From positions 1-56,043 of the forward strand of contig NZ_JAUSUJ010000036.1 of the NCBI RefSeq assembly GCF_030813915.1: DNA of 56,043 nt, in the 5' to 3' direction. The notes under the pieces are model-generated. The model did no database searches and was not told the origin of the DNA. It was given only the letters and a program-made list of their open reading frames with translations. The stretch is from Rhodoplanes tepidamans. Lineage in GTDB: Bacteria; Pseudomonadota; Alphaproteobacteria; Rhizobiales; Xanthobacteraceae. Below are positions 1-9,796 of the stretch, in pieces. The translations under genes and the position numbers were made by a program. Position 1 is the stretch's first letter. Each line of letters begins with the position of its first letter.

Positions 1-79
1 GCCCCCCCCCCCCCCGCCCCCGCCCCCCGCCCCCCCCCCCCCCCCGGCGCGCCCCCCCGGGGCCCGCCCCCCCCCCCCC
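1..79. other. C-rich low-complexity left edge
   Basis: The first 79 bases are almost only C and G with long C runs, unlike any other part of the window. No gene lies here. It is most likely a contig-end or read-through artefact, though a real low-complexity tract cannot be excluded. Confidence 0.6.
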
Positions 80-127
80 GACTCTCGGAACGACGGACTC
101 TCGGAACGACGGACTCTCGGGACGGAG
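80..127. repeat. Tandem 16-bp repeat, about three copies
   Basis: The unit GACTCTCGGAACGACG occurs at 80-95 and 96-111, with a degenerate third copy from 112. It directly abuts the C-rich edge. There are no spacers, so it is not a CRISPR array. Between here and 335 I see only part of a dispersed palindrome and no convincing gene. Confidence 0.6.
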
Positions 128-199
128 GCTCGCAGATCGCCAAGCCTCGCCGGCGTCCCCGGCGTCGTGCTCCGTGAAGGCGACGGCTTCGCAGAATTC

Positions 200-244
200 G
201 TCATTCCGGGGCGCGGACCGCAGGTCCGCGAGCCCGGAATCCAT
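200..244. repeat. Dispersed palindrome family A, partial copy
   Basis: The sequence has the hallmark start GTCATTCCGGGGCGCG and the inner GAGCCCGGAATCCA of the family found in full at 20680, 28569, 31639, 40373 and 55129. The second arm is missing here. Confidence 0.6.
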
Positions 245-335
245 GTCCCCCGGTATCAGTGGCTCACGAAAGACAGGGGGGGCCCTGGCTCGGCGCTTAG
301 CACCGCCCCAGGACGACGGGAGCGTGCCAGCTCGC

Positions 336-857
336 TCAGTGCTTCGCGGTGGCGTCGCGGGCGGCGCGGGCCAGGAACGTCCGGGTGACCCCCGGAAGGT
401 TCTCGTCGAGCCACTGCGCCATCGCCTGCTCCTCGGCGAGGATCTCCTGGCAGACCTCCTTGGTGGTCGGGTCGCCGGCCTGCTCGGCCGCCGTGATCAG
501 CACCTTGTAGGCGGCGATCTCCATCTGCTCGAAGGCGTAGCTCGCCGCCGCGGCCTTGACGACCTCGTCGCTGGCGAACAGGCCGGTCAGGGCCTGCCCC
601 ATGCCGAGCAGCCGTGCCGTCGTGTCCTTGAAGCCCGACGTGCCGTCGCCCTGACGCTCGATGCAGCCGCGCAGGCGCTCGGCCTGGTGCCGCGTCTGCT
701 CGATGTGCCGCTCGATCTGATTGCGGAGCTCGGGATAATGCTCGAGCCGGCTCGCGGTGGTCTGCAGCATCGACTCGGCGTGCTTCTCCATCGCATGCGC
801 GTCGCGCAGCCAGTCGAGCAGCGTACCGTCGATCGTCTCGTCCGTGGTGGCCGCCAT
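336..857 (-). CDS. DUF892 (YciE/YciF) ferritin-like protein
   Basis: Predicted 173-residue all-helical protein of the DUF892 family, a ferritin-like four-helix fold often linked to stress and desiccation responses; the exact biochemical role is not established. The sequence shows the regular pattern of helices with E and H residues (EKHAESML near the N terminus, EQMEIAAYKVL in the third helix, EEQAMAQWL in the fourth). The ATG at 857 follows a GGAGAG ribosome-binding site. An upstream in-frame ATG at 926 lacks one and would only add a Pro/Ala/Thr-rich stretch. It lies 110 bp downstream of the CtaG-like gene on the same strand. Family assignment is good; iron binding is not demonstrated. Confidence 0.85.
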   Translation of the reverse strand: MAATTDETIDGTLLDWLRDAHAMEKHAESMLQTTASRLEHYPELRNQIERHIEQTRHQAERLRGCIERQGDGTSGFKDTTARLLGMGQALTGLFASDEVVKAAAASYAFEQMEIAAYKVLITAAEQAGDPTTKEVCQEILAEEQAMAQWLDENLPGVTRTFLARAARDATAKH

Positions 858-967
858 GGCGCTCTCCAGGTCCGGGGTCGTGGGGTCGGCGCCGGCCGGC
901 GCCGCGTCGGTCGTGAAAGCGTCCATGGCCGGGATGGTTCCCGGCCGCGACCGCCGGTCTCGGCCGC

Positions 968-1870
968 TCAGGCCGGGCGGGAGGGCTCGGCCGGCAGCGG
1001 GGCGGCGATGCCGCGCGCCACCAGGGCGAGCGCCGCGATCATGTAGACCAGCCCCATGGGTACCCACATGATCAGTCCGGCGAGCTGCTGGTCCTCGAGC
1101 GGCGACATCCCGGACAGCAGGGCGCCCTGCGCCATCACCGGGAACCAGAGCCCGGGCGAGAACACGAGCAGGGCCCCGAGCATGCCGGTATGCATCAGGG
1201 TGGCGAGCAGCGTCGGCGCGGCCGCCAGGGCGGCACCGGGGCCGCGCCGGGCGGAGCCGAGGACGGCCTGCCAGAACAGCAGCGAAACCGCGGCCAGCGA
1301 GCCGATCATCAGGAGGTGGACGGCGCCGTCGCGCAGCGCGGCCTCGTAGAACCGCGGCACGTGCCAGGCCCAGATCGCGGCACCGTAGAGCAGGGCGGCG
1401 GCGCCCGGCCGCAGCAGCGCGGCCGGAACGAGCGGCGGCGCCCGGTCCGCCGCGCTCCGCCAGACGCCGGCGCTGCCGAGCAGCAGGAGCGGCGGCGCGA
1501 AGGCGACCAGGACCACGTGCTGCACCATGTGGGCCCAGGCCAGCCCGGCGGCGAGCCGGCAGAGCGGCGAGACGAGCGCGACCGCGACGAGACTCCATCC
1601 GGCCGCGAACAGCGCGATCCGCCCGGCCGCCACCGGCCGGCCATGGCGATGCGACTGCACCACGCCGACCGCATAGAGGACGAGGCCCGCGACCACCGGC
1701 AGCAGCGTCGCCGGCGCGAGACTCCAGGCCGGCGTGTCCGTCGGGCCGATCCGGACGGTCCCGGCGAGGCACAGGGCCAGCAGCGACGGCCCGGAACCGA
1801 CCAGCGCCCCGGCCGCGCCGCCGGCCGCGAAGGCGGCCACGATCGCGAGAAGCACCTGGTTCGCCGACAT
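968..1870 (-). CDS. Cytochrome c oxidase assembly factor, caa3_CtaG family
   Basis: Predicted 300-residue polytopic inner-membrane protein. Repeated hydrophobic segments separated by short loops, the WAHMVQHVVLVAFAPPLLLLG stretch and the IWAWHVPRFYEAAL stretch are typical of the caa3_CtaG family, which helps assemble the copper centre of heme-copper oxidases. This family is unrelated to the Cox11-type CtaG. The ATG at 1870 is chosen; a GTG at 1882 would add four residues. It sits upstream of the DUF892 gene on the same strand with a 110-bp gap. No oxidase subunit genes lie nearby, so the partner oxidase must be encoded elsewhere. Confidence 0.85.
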   Translation of the reverse strand: MSANQVLLAIVAAFAAGGAAGALVGSGPSLLALCLAGTVRIGPTDTPAWSLAPATLLPVVAGLVLYAVGVVQSHRHGRPVAAGRIALFAAGWSLVAVALVSPLCRLAAGLAWAHMVQHVVLVAFAPPLLLLGSAGVWRSAADRAPPLVPAALLRPGAAALLYGAAIWAWHVPRFYEAALRDGAVHLLMIGSLAAVSLLFWQAVLGSARRGPGAALAAAPTLLATLMHTGMLGALLVFSPGLWFPVMAQGALLSGMSPLEDQQLAGLIMWVPMGLVYMIAALALVARGIAAPLPAEPSRPA

Positions 1871-2406
1871 GTCTCGTCCCACGGTCGTGGCTCCGCTCTT
1901 GCGCCGCTGCCGCCGTCCGCTGCCACGTCTGCCGAAGCACGCACGCGGTCACTCGCTCCGGGTCTCCTGACTCGGACAGGCGCCTGCCGGGGACCAACGC
2001 CCGGACGACAGCGATGATCCGTCGGCGAGCGTGCGGAGCGTCCGGTTTCCGGCGTGCCGGTGGTGAAACGGATGGCCGGCCGCGCCATTGATCCACGGGG
2101 CACGCCCCATCGGCGGGGCACGCCCCATCGGCGCCGAGTCACGGTCCGAAGCCCCTCCGTCGTCGTGCGCCGCGACGGCGGAGCACCCGGGACGCCGCAG
2201 GCTCTCGGTCGGAACAACGGAGTTCGGTGAAGTTCGGCGGATCCTGGGGGCCGCCTGCGCGGACGACGGCGATCGACAGGCTGGAGCCGTCGGTCTCGTC
2301 TCGGCGCCCGTGCGGGTAAGCCTGTGCCTTCGCCGGCCCCCCGGCCGGCGGAAGCTCGTGCCGTGACGGCCCGGCGGGCCGGTCCGGCGAGCCGAAGGAG
2401 GTTGCC
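1871..2406. other. Divergent intergenic region with an 18-bp tandem duplication
   Basis: About 530 bp separates the CtaG-like gene (-) from the YetF-like gene (+). The sequence GGGGCACGCCCCATCGGC is repeated head to tail at 2097-2114 and 2115-2132. No ORF in this stretch resembles a known protein. It probably holds the promoters of the two divergent genes, but I cannot place them. Confidence 0.4.
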
Positions 2407-2991
2407 GTGCTGCTCGGTTCCTGGAGCGATCTCGGCCGTGTCGTCCTGGTCGGGACGCTCGCCTATGTCGCGCTGGTCCTGATTCTGCGGATCTCGGGAA
2501 AGCGGACCCTGTCGAAGCTGAACGCCTTCGATCTGGTGGTCACGGTGGCGCTCGGCTCGGTGCTGGCCACCGTGCTGCTCAGCAAGGATGTCTCGCTCGC
2601 CGAGGGCGTGCTGGCGCTGGCCCTGCTGGTCGGCCTGCAATACGTCATCGCCTGGATGTCGGTCCGGGTCGAGTGGTTCCAGTCCCTGGTGAAGGCGGAG
2701 CCGACCCTGCTGCTGCGCGACGGACGGTTTCTCGACCGGGCGATGCGGGAGCAGCGCATCACCCGGGAGGAGATCCTGGCCGCGGCGCGGGCGAGCGGGA
2801 TCGAGAGCATCGCGGACACGGCCGCCGTGGTGCTGGAGACCGACGGGACGATCAGCGTCATCGGCAGCCGGGGCGGCGACGGGGCGCGGCACGCCGATAC
2901 CGCGGCACCGGCGAGCGCGCTGTCCAACGTGGCGATCGATGGGGGTGCGACGAACCGAGGAGACGCACGAGCCGCCGACGGGCGCAGCTGA
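2407..2991 (+). CDS. YetF-like DUF421 membrane protein
   Basis: Predicted 194-residue protein with two to three N-terminal membrane helices followed by a soluble DUF421 domain. The RISGKRTLSKLNAFDLVVTVALG block and the later KAEPTLLLRDGRF and MREQRITREEILAAARASGI blocks are diagnostic of the YetF/YcaP family, whose function is unknown. The C-terminal 35 residues are Ala/Gly-rich and divergent. The GTG start at 2407 is preceded by an excellent AAGGAGG ribosome-binding site. It is flanked by a divergent CtaG gene and a convergent DUF2778 gene and appears to be a single-gene unit. Confidence 0.88.
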   Translation: MLLGSWSDLGRVVLVGTLAYVALVLILRISGKRTLSKLNAFDLVVTVALGSVLATVLLSKDVSLAEGVLALALLVGLQYVIAWMSVRVEWFQSLVKAEPTLLLRDGRFLDRAMREQRITREEILAAARASGIESIADTAAVVLETDGTISVIGSRGGDGARHADTAAPASALSNVAIDGGATNRGDARAADGRS

Positions 2992-3088
2992 CCCGCCACC
3001 GCCGGGGGACGAGATCAGGTTCGGCGATGTCGAGCGATGGCCCGGGTCACCGGGCCGCCGTCACCGTCCGGCCGTCACCGTCCGGCCG

Positions 3089-4129
3089 TCACTGCGCGGC
3101 GGCGTACTGGCCGCTGTCGTCGGTCTTGAACAGCTTGCCGAGCGTGTCGGTGAACCAGTTCGAGGAGGCGACCTTGGGGCCGGGCACGTTGTCGAGCCGC
3201 TCGACCACGACGATCTTGTTGACCTCGCCGCGCAGATACGCGTTCAGGAACTCGGGATAGTTGTTGAACGACACGCAGCCGTTCGACTGGCCGCTCGGGC
3301 CGAGCATGTAGGAGTGGGCCAGGATGCCGGCGCGGCCGTGCATGCGGCTCTGGTCGACCGGCGTCATGCGCAGGGCGCGGACGCCGTGGAACAGCTTCTC
3401 GCGCATCGTCAGCCGGTAGACGTTCGGCGGCGTGGCGCCGTGCATGCGGACGTGGACGTGGCGCGGATCGTCCATCATCGGGCCGAGGCCGGAATGCGCT
3501 TCGAGGCGCTTGCCGTTCGGCAGGTACACGGTCTTGGCGGTGATGTCGTAGATCGCGGTCTTGCCGTCGTCCTCGACCGGCGGCAGCGAGGCCGGCCTGG
3601 GCTGGCCCGGCCGGATGTGGCGCTTCGGCGCCTCGACGGTCGGAGAGGCCTCGGGCAGGCGGCCCATCGGCCGGGTGGTGGTCTCGCGCAGCGGGCGGGA
3701 GAGCGTCACCGGCACGCTGCCGGCGCTCGCCAGCATCATGCCGCCGGCGATCGGGCTGGCCGCGGCCGGACGGCGCGGCGTTCCGAAGCGGTCGTCGAAC
3801 GAATCGGCCGGGGCGAAGGAGGCGAAGCGCTCCTCGAAGGAGGCCCGCTGCTCGGGGTCGCCCAGCGCGGCGACGAGGTCCTCGTCGTCCAGCAGGGCGG
3901 CGGCGCCGGCCTGCGGGTCGAGGCTCGCCAGCCTGATACCGATGGGCGATTGCGAGCCGGTCGGCGTGGGCAGACGCATCAGGGTCGGATGGATCGTCCC
4001 GAACACCGAGATGTTGGACCGCTCGGGATGGACTCCGAGGTCCGACGGCTCGGCCTGGGTGCCCGCCGACTTGAGGACGAATCCGAGCACCACAGCGGCG
4101 ATCCCGAACGGGATCGAGCGGAGTCCCAC
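3089..4129 (-). CDS. DUF2778 (L,D-transpeptidase-like) envelope protein
   Basis: Predicted protein of about 346 residues with an N-terminal hydrophobic anchor (SIPFGIAAVVLGFVL), a long variable linker and a C-terminal DUF2778 domain. The domain carries HGRAGILAHSYMLG followed by GQSNGCVSF, the His and Cys arrangement of L,D-transpeptidase-like catalytic sites; the family is common in Hyphomicrobiales. Known relatives act on peptidoglycan peptides, so a cell-wall role is inferred. The start is uncertain: GTG at 4129 gives a compact anchor, TTG at 4138 follows GGGAAGG closely, and GTG at 4273 would add 48 residues. It lies downstream of the lipid kinase gene on the same strand. Confidence 0.8.
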   Translation of the reverse strand: MGLRSIPFGIAAVVLGFVLKSAGTQAEPSDLGVHPERSNISVFGTIHPTLMRLPTPTGSQSPIGIRLASLDPQAGAAALLDDEDLVAALGDPEQRASFEERFASFAPADSFDDRFGTPRRPAAASPIAGGMMLASAGSVPVTLSRPLRETTTRPMGRLPEASPTVEAPKRHIRPGQPRPASLPPVEDDGKTAIYDITAKTVYLPNGKRLEAHSGLGPMMDDPRHVHVRMHGATPPNVYRLTMREKLFHGVRALRMTPVDQSRMHGRAGILAHSYMLGPSGQSNGCVSFNNYPEFLNAYLRGEVNKIVVVERLDNVPGPKVASSNWFTDTLGKLFKTDDSGQYAAAQ

Positions 4130-4292
4130 TCGAATCAAAGGCCTTCCCCACCCGTGCTTCGCGTCGCTGCTGGATTGCTCCGCGACGCACGTCCCCCGAC
4201 GCCCGCTCAGCAAGCGCTCCGATTGCGGCAACAATGGTTCGGGCGGCCCGTCCGTCCCGCATGTCTCCCACACGCCGTGGTGGTGGCGGAAT

Positions 4293-5294
4293 TTACCCTG
4301 TCTTAACCATGTCGTGCCCGTTCGGGGCGGCGGGCTGCGTCGGCGGGCGCGGCACCATCACGCGCAGCGCGCCCGGGGCGATCGCGGCCCGGACCGGCGT
4401 GCGGGCGACGACCTCGCCGTCGATCGAGACGGCCCGCGGCGTCTCGGTGGCGATCGCGACGGCGCGCGAGCGCAGCGTGAGATTGTCGTCGGGGCAGGGC
4501 GGCCGGCCGAACAGGGCGCGGCGCCACGTCCGCACCAGCGCGCGCCGCGACGGCCCGCGGATCACCCGGACCAGGAGGTCGCCGGTGTCGACCCCGGCCT
4601 CGGGCGCCACCGCCACGCCGCCCTGGAAGCCGCCATTGGCGATCCGCACGTCGAGCGCCTCGACCGTTGTGGTGCCGCCGTCGTGCGTGATGGTGCAGCG
4701 GAACGCCCGATGGCGGGCGAGCCGGACCGCAGCCACCATCAGGTAGCCGCTGCGGCCGATCCAGCGCTTCACCCCGTGCGGCGTGCCGCGGGCGATGTCG
4801 GCCGGCAGCCCGATCGCCACCGCGTTGGCGAAGTGGCGGCCGTCGAGCACGCCGAGGTCGACGCGGGCTGCGGTGCCGTCGCACAGCACGTCGACGGCCG
4901 CGTCGAGCGCGAGCGGCAGGCCGAGCGCCTTGACGAAGCTGTTGGCGGTGCCGAGCGGCAGCAGGCCGAGCACGCCGTCGCGATGCGCGAAGGCGCCGAC
5001 GATCGTGCTGATCGTCCCGTCGCCGCCGCCGATCACGACGAGATCGTGAGCCTGCGCCACCACGTCGGCGGCGACGGCCGGCAGCGTCGCCGGATCGGCG
5101 ACCGCGTGCGCCGCCGCGATCGTGAATCCGCGCGCGACGAGGAGGCGGCGGGCCGTCTCGAACCCGGCGCGGCCGCGCCGGGAGCGCGCGTTGACGATCA
5201 GCGCCACGCGGCGCCCCGCGGCGCCGACGGGCGCTGCCGCGCCGCCCGCTGACCGGTTCTGGACGTCGACGTCGTCGCGCGGGGGGGCGGTCAT
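4293..5294 (-). CDS. Diacylglycerol kinase-like lipid kinase
   Basis: Predicted 333-residue cytosolic or membrane-associated kinase of the DAGK catalytic family (YegS/DgkB/LCB5-like). The nucleotide-binding motif VVIGGGDGTISTIV and the following LGLLPLGTANSFVKALGLP are textbook for the fold. The second domain contains ANGGFQGGVAVAPEA and ends with the SIDGEVV motif. The N terminus includes RVALIVNARSRRG, the usual first beta strand. The lipid substrate cannot be predicted. The ATG at 5294 is used. The gene is divergent from the trehalose-phosphate synthase gene, and DUF2778 follows it on the same strand. Confidence 0.9.
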   Translation of the reverse strand: MTAPPRDDVDVQNRSAGGAAAPVGAAGRRVALIVNARSRRGRAGFETARRLLVARGFTIAAAHAVADPATLPAVAADVVAQAHDLVVIGGGDGTISTIVGAFAHRDGVLGLLPLGTANSFVKALGLPLALDAAVDVLCDGTAARVDLGVLDGRHFANAVAIGLPADIARGTPHGVKRWIGRSGYLMVAAVRLARHRAFRCTITHDGGTTTVEALDVRIANGGFQGGVAVAPEAGVDTGDLLVRVIRGPSRRALVRTWRRALFGRPPCPDDNLTLRSRAVAIATETPRAVSIDGEVVARTPVRAAIAPGALRVMVPRPPTQPAAPNGHDMVKTG

Positions 5295-5534
5295 GCTCTG
5301 CCGTGGCGTGCTCGGGGACGCGTGCGGTACCGCAATGCACGAAGGCGGGCCCGTGTTCCGTCCGGCGCCGCGCCGCCGCGCTCGACAGGGCGGGCGCCGG
5401 GGGTGCGGCTGCACCGCAGGGTCGACACGTCCGGAGAATTGTCCCAAAACGGGCCCGGGATTCGCGCTGCAGAGCGGCAGAAAGGACGGACGACCGGCGG
5501 CGGATATCGACGGAGCGGGGCACATCGGGAGGAG

Positions 5535-7805
<2,271 letters not shown>

Positions 7806-8069
7806 GCGAGCCGGTCCCGGGGTCCGGGCGGCCCCGGCCTGTGGTGTTTCCGTCACGCGGGGCCGGAAACCCGCCGACGCGAGCGCCGGCCGGCGGGCCC
7901 TGCGCCGGGGGCCGGCATGTCGCGGAAAACACGGGCGGATCCGCGGCGTCCGCGGGGATGGCCGGCGAGCGGATCCGGCGGGAATCCTGGAATTCCTCTA
8001 AATCATTGCGCTTGCAGAAGAAAATCGGATGCGGCTAAAGCCCGTTCAGGGTCGGCGGGGGCCGGCCCG
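7806..8069. other. Intergenic region upstream of the fecI-like gene
   Basis: About 260 bp without a gene. The stretch 7981-8035 is clearly more AT-rich than its surroundings and is the likely promoter of the iron-uptake unit. I could not identify a convincing Fur, RirA or Irr box in it. Confidence 0.35.
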
Positions 8070-8594
8070 GTGGCAAGGGGGCGGCCGTCCTTGGCCTGGG
8101 ACCTGCAGACGCTGTTTCGGCACCACGCGAGCGGCATCCGCCGATCGCTGATGCGGCGCGGGCTGACGCGGGAGACGGCGGCCGACATCACCCAGGACAC
8201 GTTCCTGCGGGTGCTCGCCGCGATGCCGGCCGACGGCACCGAGAACCACAATCCCAAGGCCTATCTCTACCAGGTCTCGCGCAATCTCGGGCTCAACCAC
8301 CTGCGCCGCGAGCGCCTCGCCGGCGTCGTCGACCTGCCCGACGAGATCGTCGCGGAGATCTCCGACCCGGCGCCGACGCCGGAGACGATCGTCTGCGACC
8401 GCGAGCACCTGAGGCGCGTCGCCGCGGCGCTCGACGCGCTGCCGGAGCGCACCCGGCGCGCCTTCGAGCTGCACCGCATCGGCGGCCTCACCATCGCCGA
8501 GGTGGCCGGCGAGATCGGCCTCTCCACCACCCGCACCTGGGCGCTGGTGCACGAGGCGTATCGCCACATCGTCCTCGCCGCCGGCGGGCTGTGA
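8070..8594 (+). CDS. FecI-type ECF RNA polymerase sigma factor
   Basis: Predicted protein of about 174 residues with sigma region 2 (LFRHHASGIRRSLMRRGLTRE, then AADITQDTFLRVL) and region 4 (LDALPERTRRAFELHRIGGLTIAEVAGEIGLS). Sigma factors of this class transcribe the gene of the neighbouring TonB-dependent receptor when that receptor is occupied by its ferric siderophore. The start is uncertain; GTG at 8070 gives a normal-length N terminus, while TTG at 8091 is an alternative. It is followed after 141 bp by fecR and then the receptor gene, the classical FecI-FecR-FecA order. Confidence 0.9.
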   Translation: MARGRPSLAWDLQTLFRHHASGIRRSLMRRGLTRETAADITQDTFLRVLAAMPADGTENHNPKAYLYQVSRNLGLNHLRRERLAGVVDLPDEIVAEISDPAPTPETIVCDREHLRRVAAALDALPERTRRAFELHRIGGLTIAEVAGEIGLSTTRTWALVHEAYRHIVLAAGGL

Positions 8595-8651
8595 GCCGAA
8601 GGCGGCGGCTTCGCCACACCCCGGAACGACCGGCTCGGCGGATGCGACTCT

Positions 8652-8671
8652 CGGCGGAGAAAATTCCGCCG
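8652..8671 (+). other. Hairpin in the sigma factor-fecR gap
   Basis: CGGCGGA and TCCGCCG form a 7-bp stem around a 6-base A-rich loop, midway between the sigma factor stop and the fecR start. It lacks a following T run, so it is not a typical terminator. It could attenuate or process the transcript. Low confidence. Confidence 0.3.
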
Positions 8672-8735
8672 GTTCCGGTGTATCAGGAGCAGGGCGGGGC
8701 GCCGGCGGACGGCGGCTCGCGCGCCGGAACCGACC

Positions 8736-9686
8736 ATGAGCGATCCCGCGCCGGACAGCCGGCTCCTCGACGAGGCGATCGACCTGATGATCCGCCTCCA
8801 GAACGACCCGGACAACCCGGTCGCGCTGGAGATGGTGCGGGCGTGGCGCGCCCGCGGGCCGGAGCACGAGCGCGTCTGGGCCTTGGTGTCGGGCGCTCAC
8901 GGCGCCACCGGCACGGTGCTGGAGCGCCGCCGCAAGGCGGCGCGGCGCGGGCCGACGCGGCGCAAGCTCGTGGTCGCCGGTGCCGTCGCGATCGGCGGCG
9001 GCCTCGCCGGCTGGTCGGTGCTGCCGGACCTGCTCGCGCGCCGGCAGGCCGATCACGTCACCGCCAAGGGCGAGGTGCGCCGTGTGACCCTGCCGGACGG
9101 CAGCGTCGCGACGCTCGGGCCGGCGAGCGCCATCGCGCTCGATCCGGCCGCGGCGCACCGGGCCGTCGTGCTGCTCGAAGGCATGGCCTATTTCGAGGTG
9201 GCGCCCGATCCGCGGCGGCCGTTCTCGGTGCGGGCCGGCCCGCTGACCGCGACCGCGCTGGGCACCGCCTTCGACGTCGCCGACGACGCCGGCGTGGTCG
9301 CCGTCTCGGTCCGGCAGGGCGTGGTCGAGGCGCGGGCGCCGGAGCCCGGCCTGGCGGCCGGCCAGACGCTGCGGGCCGGCGACTGGCTGTCGGTCGACCC
9401 CGCCTCGCACGACGTCGATCGCGGCCGGCGCGACGCCGAGCAGATCGCCGCCTGGCGTGACGACCGGATCGTCGCCGAGCGGGTGCCGGTGAAGGCCCTG
9501 GTGGAGCGGATCGCCCGCTGGATCCCGGGCCGGGTGGTGCTGGCCGACCCGTTCATCGGGGCGCAGCGCGTCAGCGGCCTGTTCGACCTCGCCGACCCGG
9601 TCGCCGCGCTCGCCGCCGTCGTCCATCCGGCCGGCGCCCGGGTGCGGCGGATCTCCTCGTTCCTCACCGTCGTCTCGCCGCTCTGA
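8736..9686 (+). CDS. FecR-family anti-sigma regulator
   Basis: Predicted 316-residue single-pass inner-membrane protein. The N-terminal cytosolic DUF4880 segment (AIDLMIRLQNDPDN through RAWRARGPEHERVWALV) contacts the sigma factor. One membrane helix follows (RRKLVVAGAVAIGGGLAGW), then the periplasmic FecR domain (VRRVTLPDGSVATLGPASAIAL and LEGMAYFEVAPD). In the known system FecR relays the signal from the receptor's N-terminal signalling domain across the periplasm to the sigma factor. The ATG at 8736 is used. The receptor gene begins 110 bp downstream. Confidence 0.92.
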   Translation: MSDPAPDSRLLDEAIDLMIRLQNDPDNPVALEMVRAWRARGPEHERVWALVSGAHGATGTVLERRRKAARRGPTRRKLVVAGAVAIGGGLAGWSVLPDLLARRQADHVTAKGEVRRVTLPDGSVATLGPASAIALDPAAAHRAVVLLEGMAYFEVAPDPRRPFSVRAGPLTATALGTAFDVADDAGVVAVSVRQGVVEARAPEPGLAAGQTLRAGDWLSVDPASHDVDRGRRDAEQIAAWRDDRIVAERVPVKALVERIARWIPGRVVLADPFIGAQRVSGLFDLADPVAALAAVVHPAGARVRRISSFLTVVSPL

Positions 9687-9796
9687 AAAAAATCGCCGCA
9701 GGGGAGAAAAACGCGGGCGCCCGCGTGTAACAGCCTCGGGAGCCGGCGTGACGCCGGGGGTGCGGCGGCTCCTTCACGCGAGCGAGGGGGCTGGGC

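Noticed and set aside
80-127. Possible CRISPR repeat at the left edge
   Set aside because: Units are directly adjacent without spacers and no cas genes are present.
2088-2366. Small plus-strand ORF upstream of the YetF-like gene
   Set aside because: It spans the tandem 18-bp duplication, has no ribosome-binding site and no resemblance to any family.
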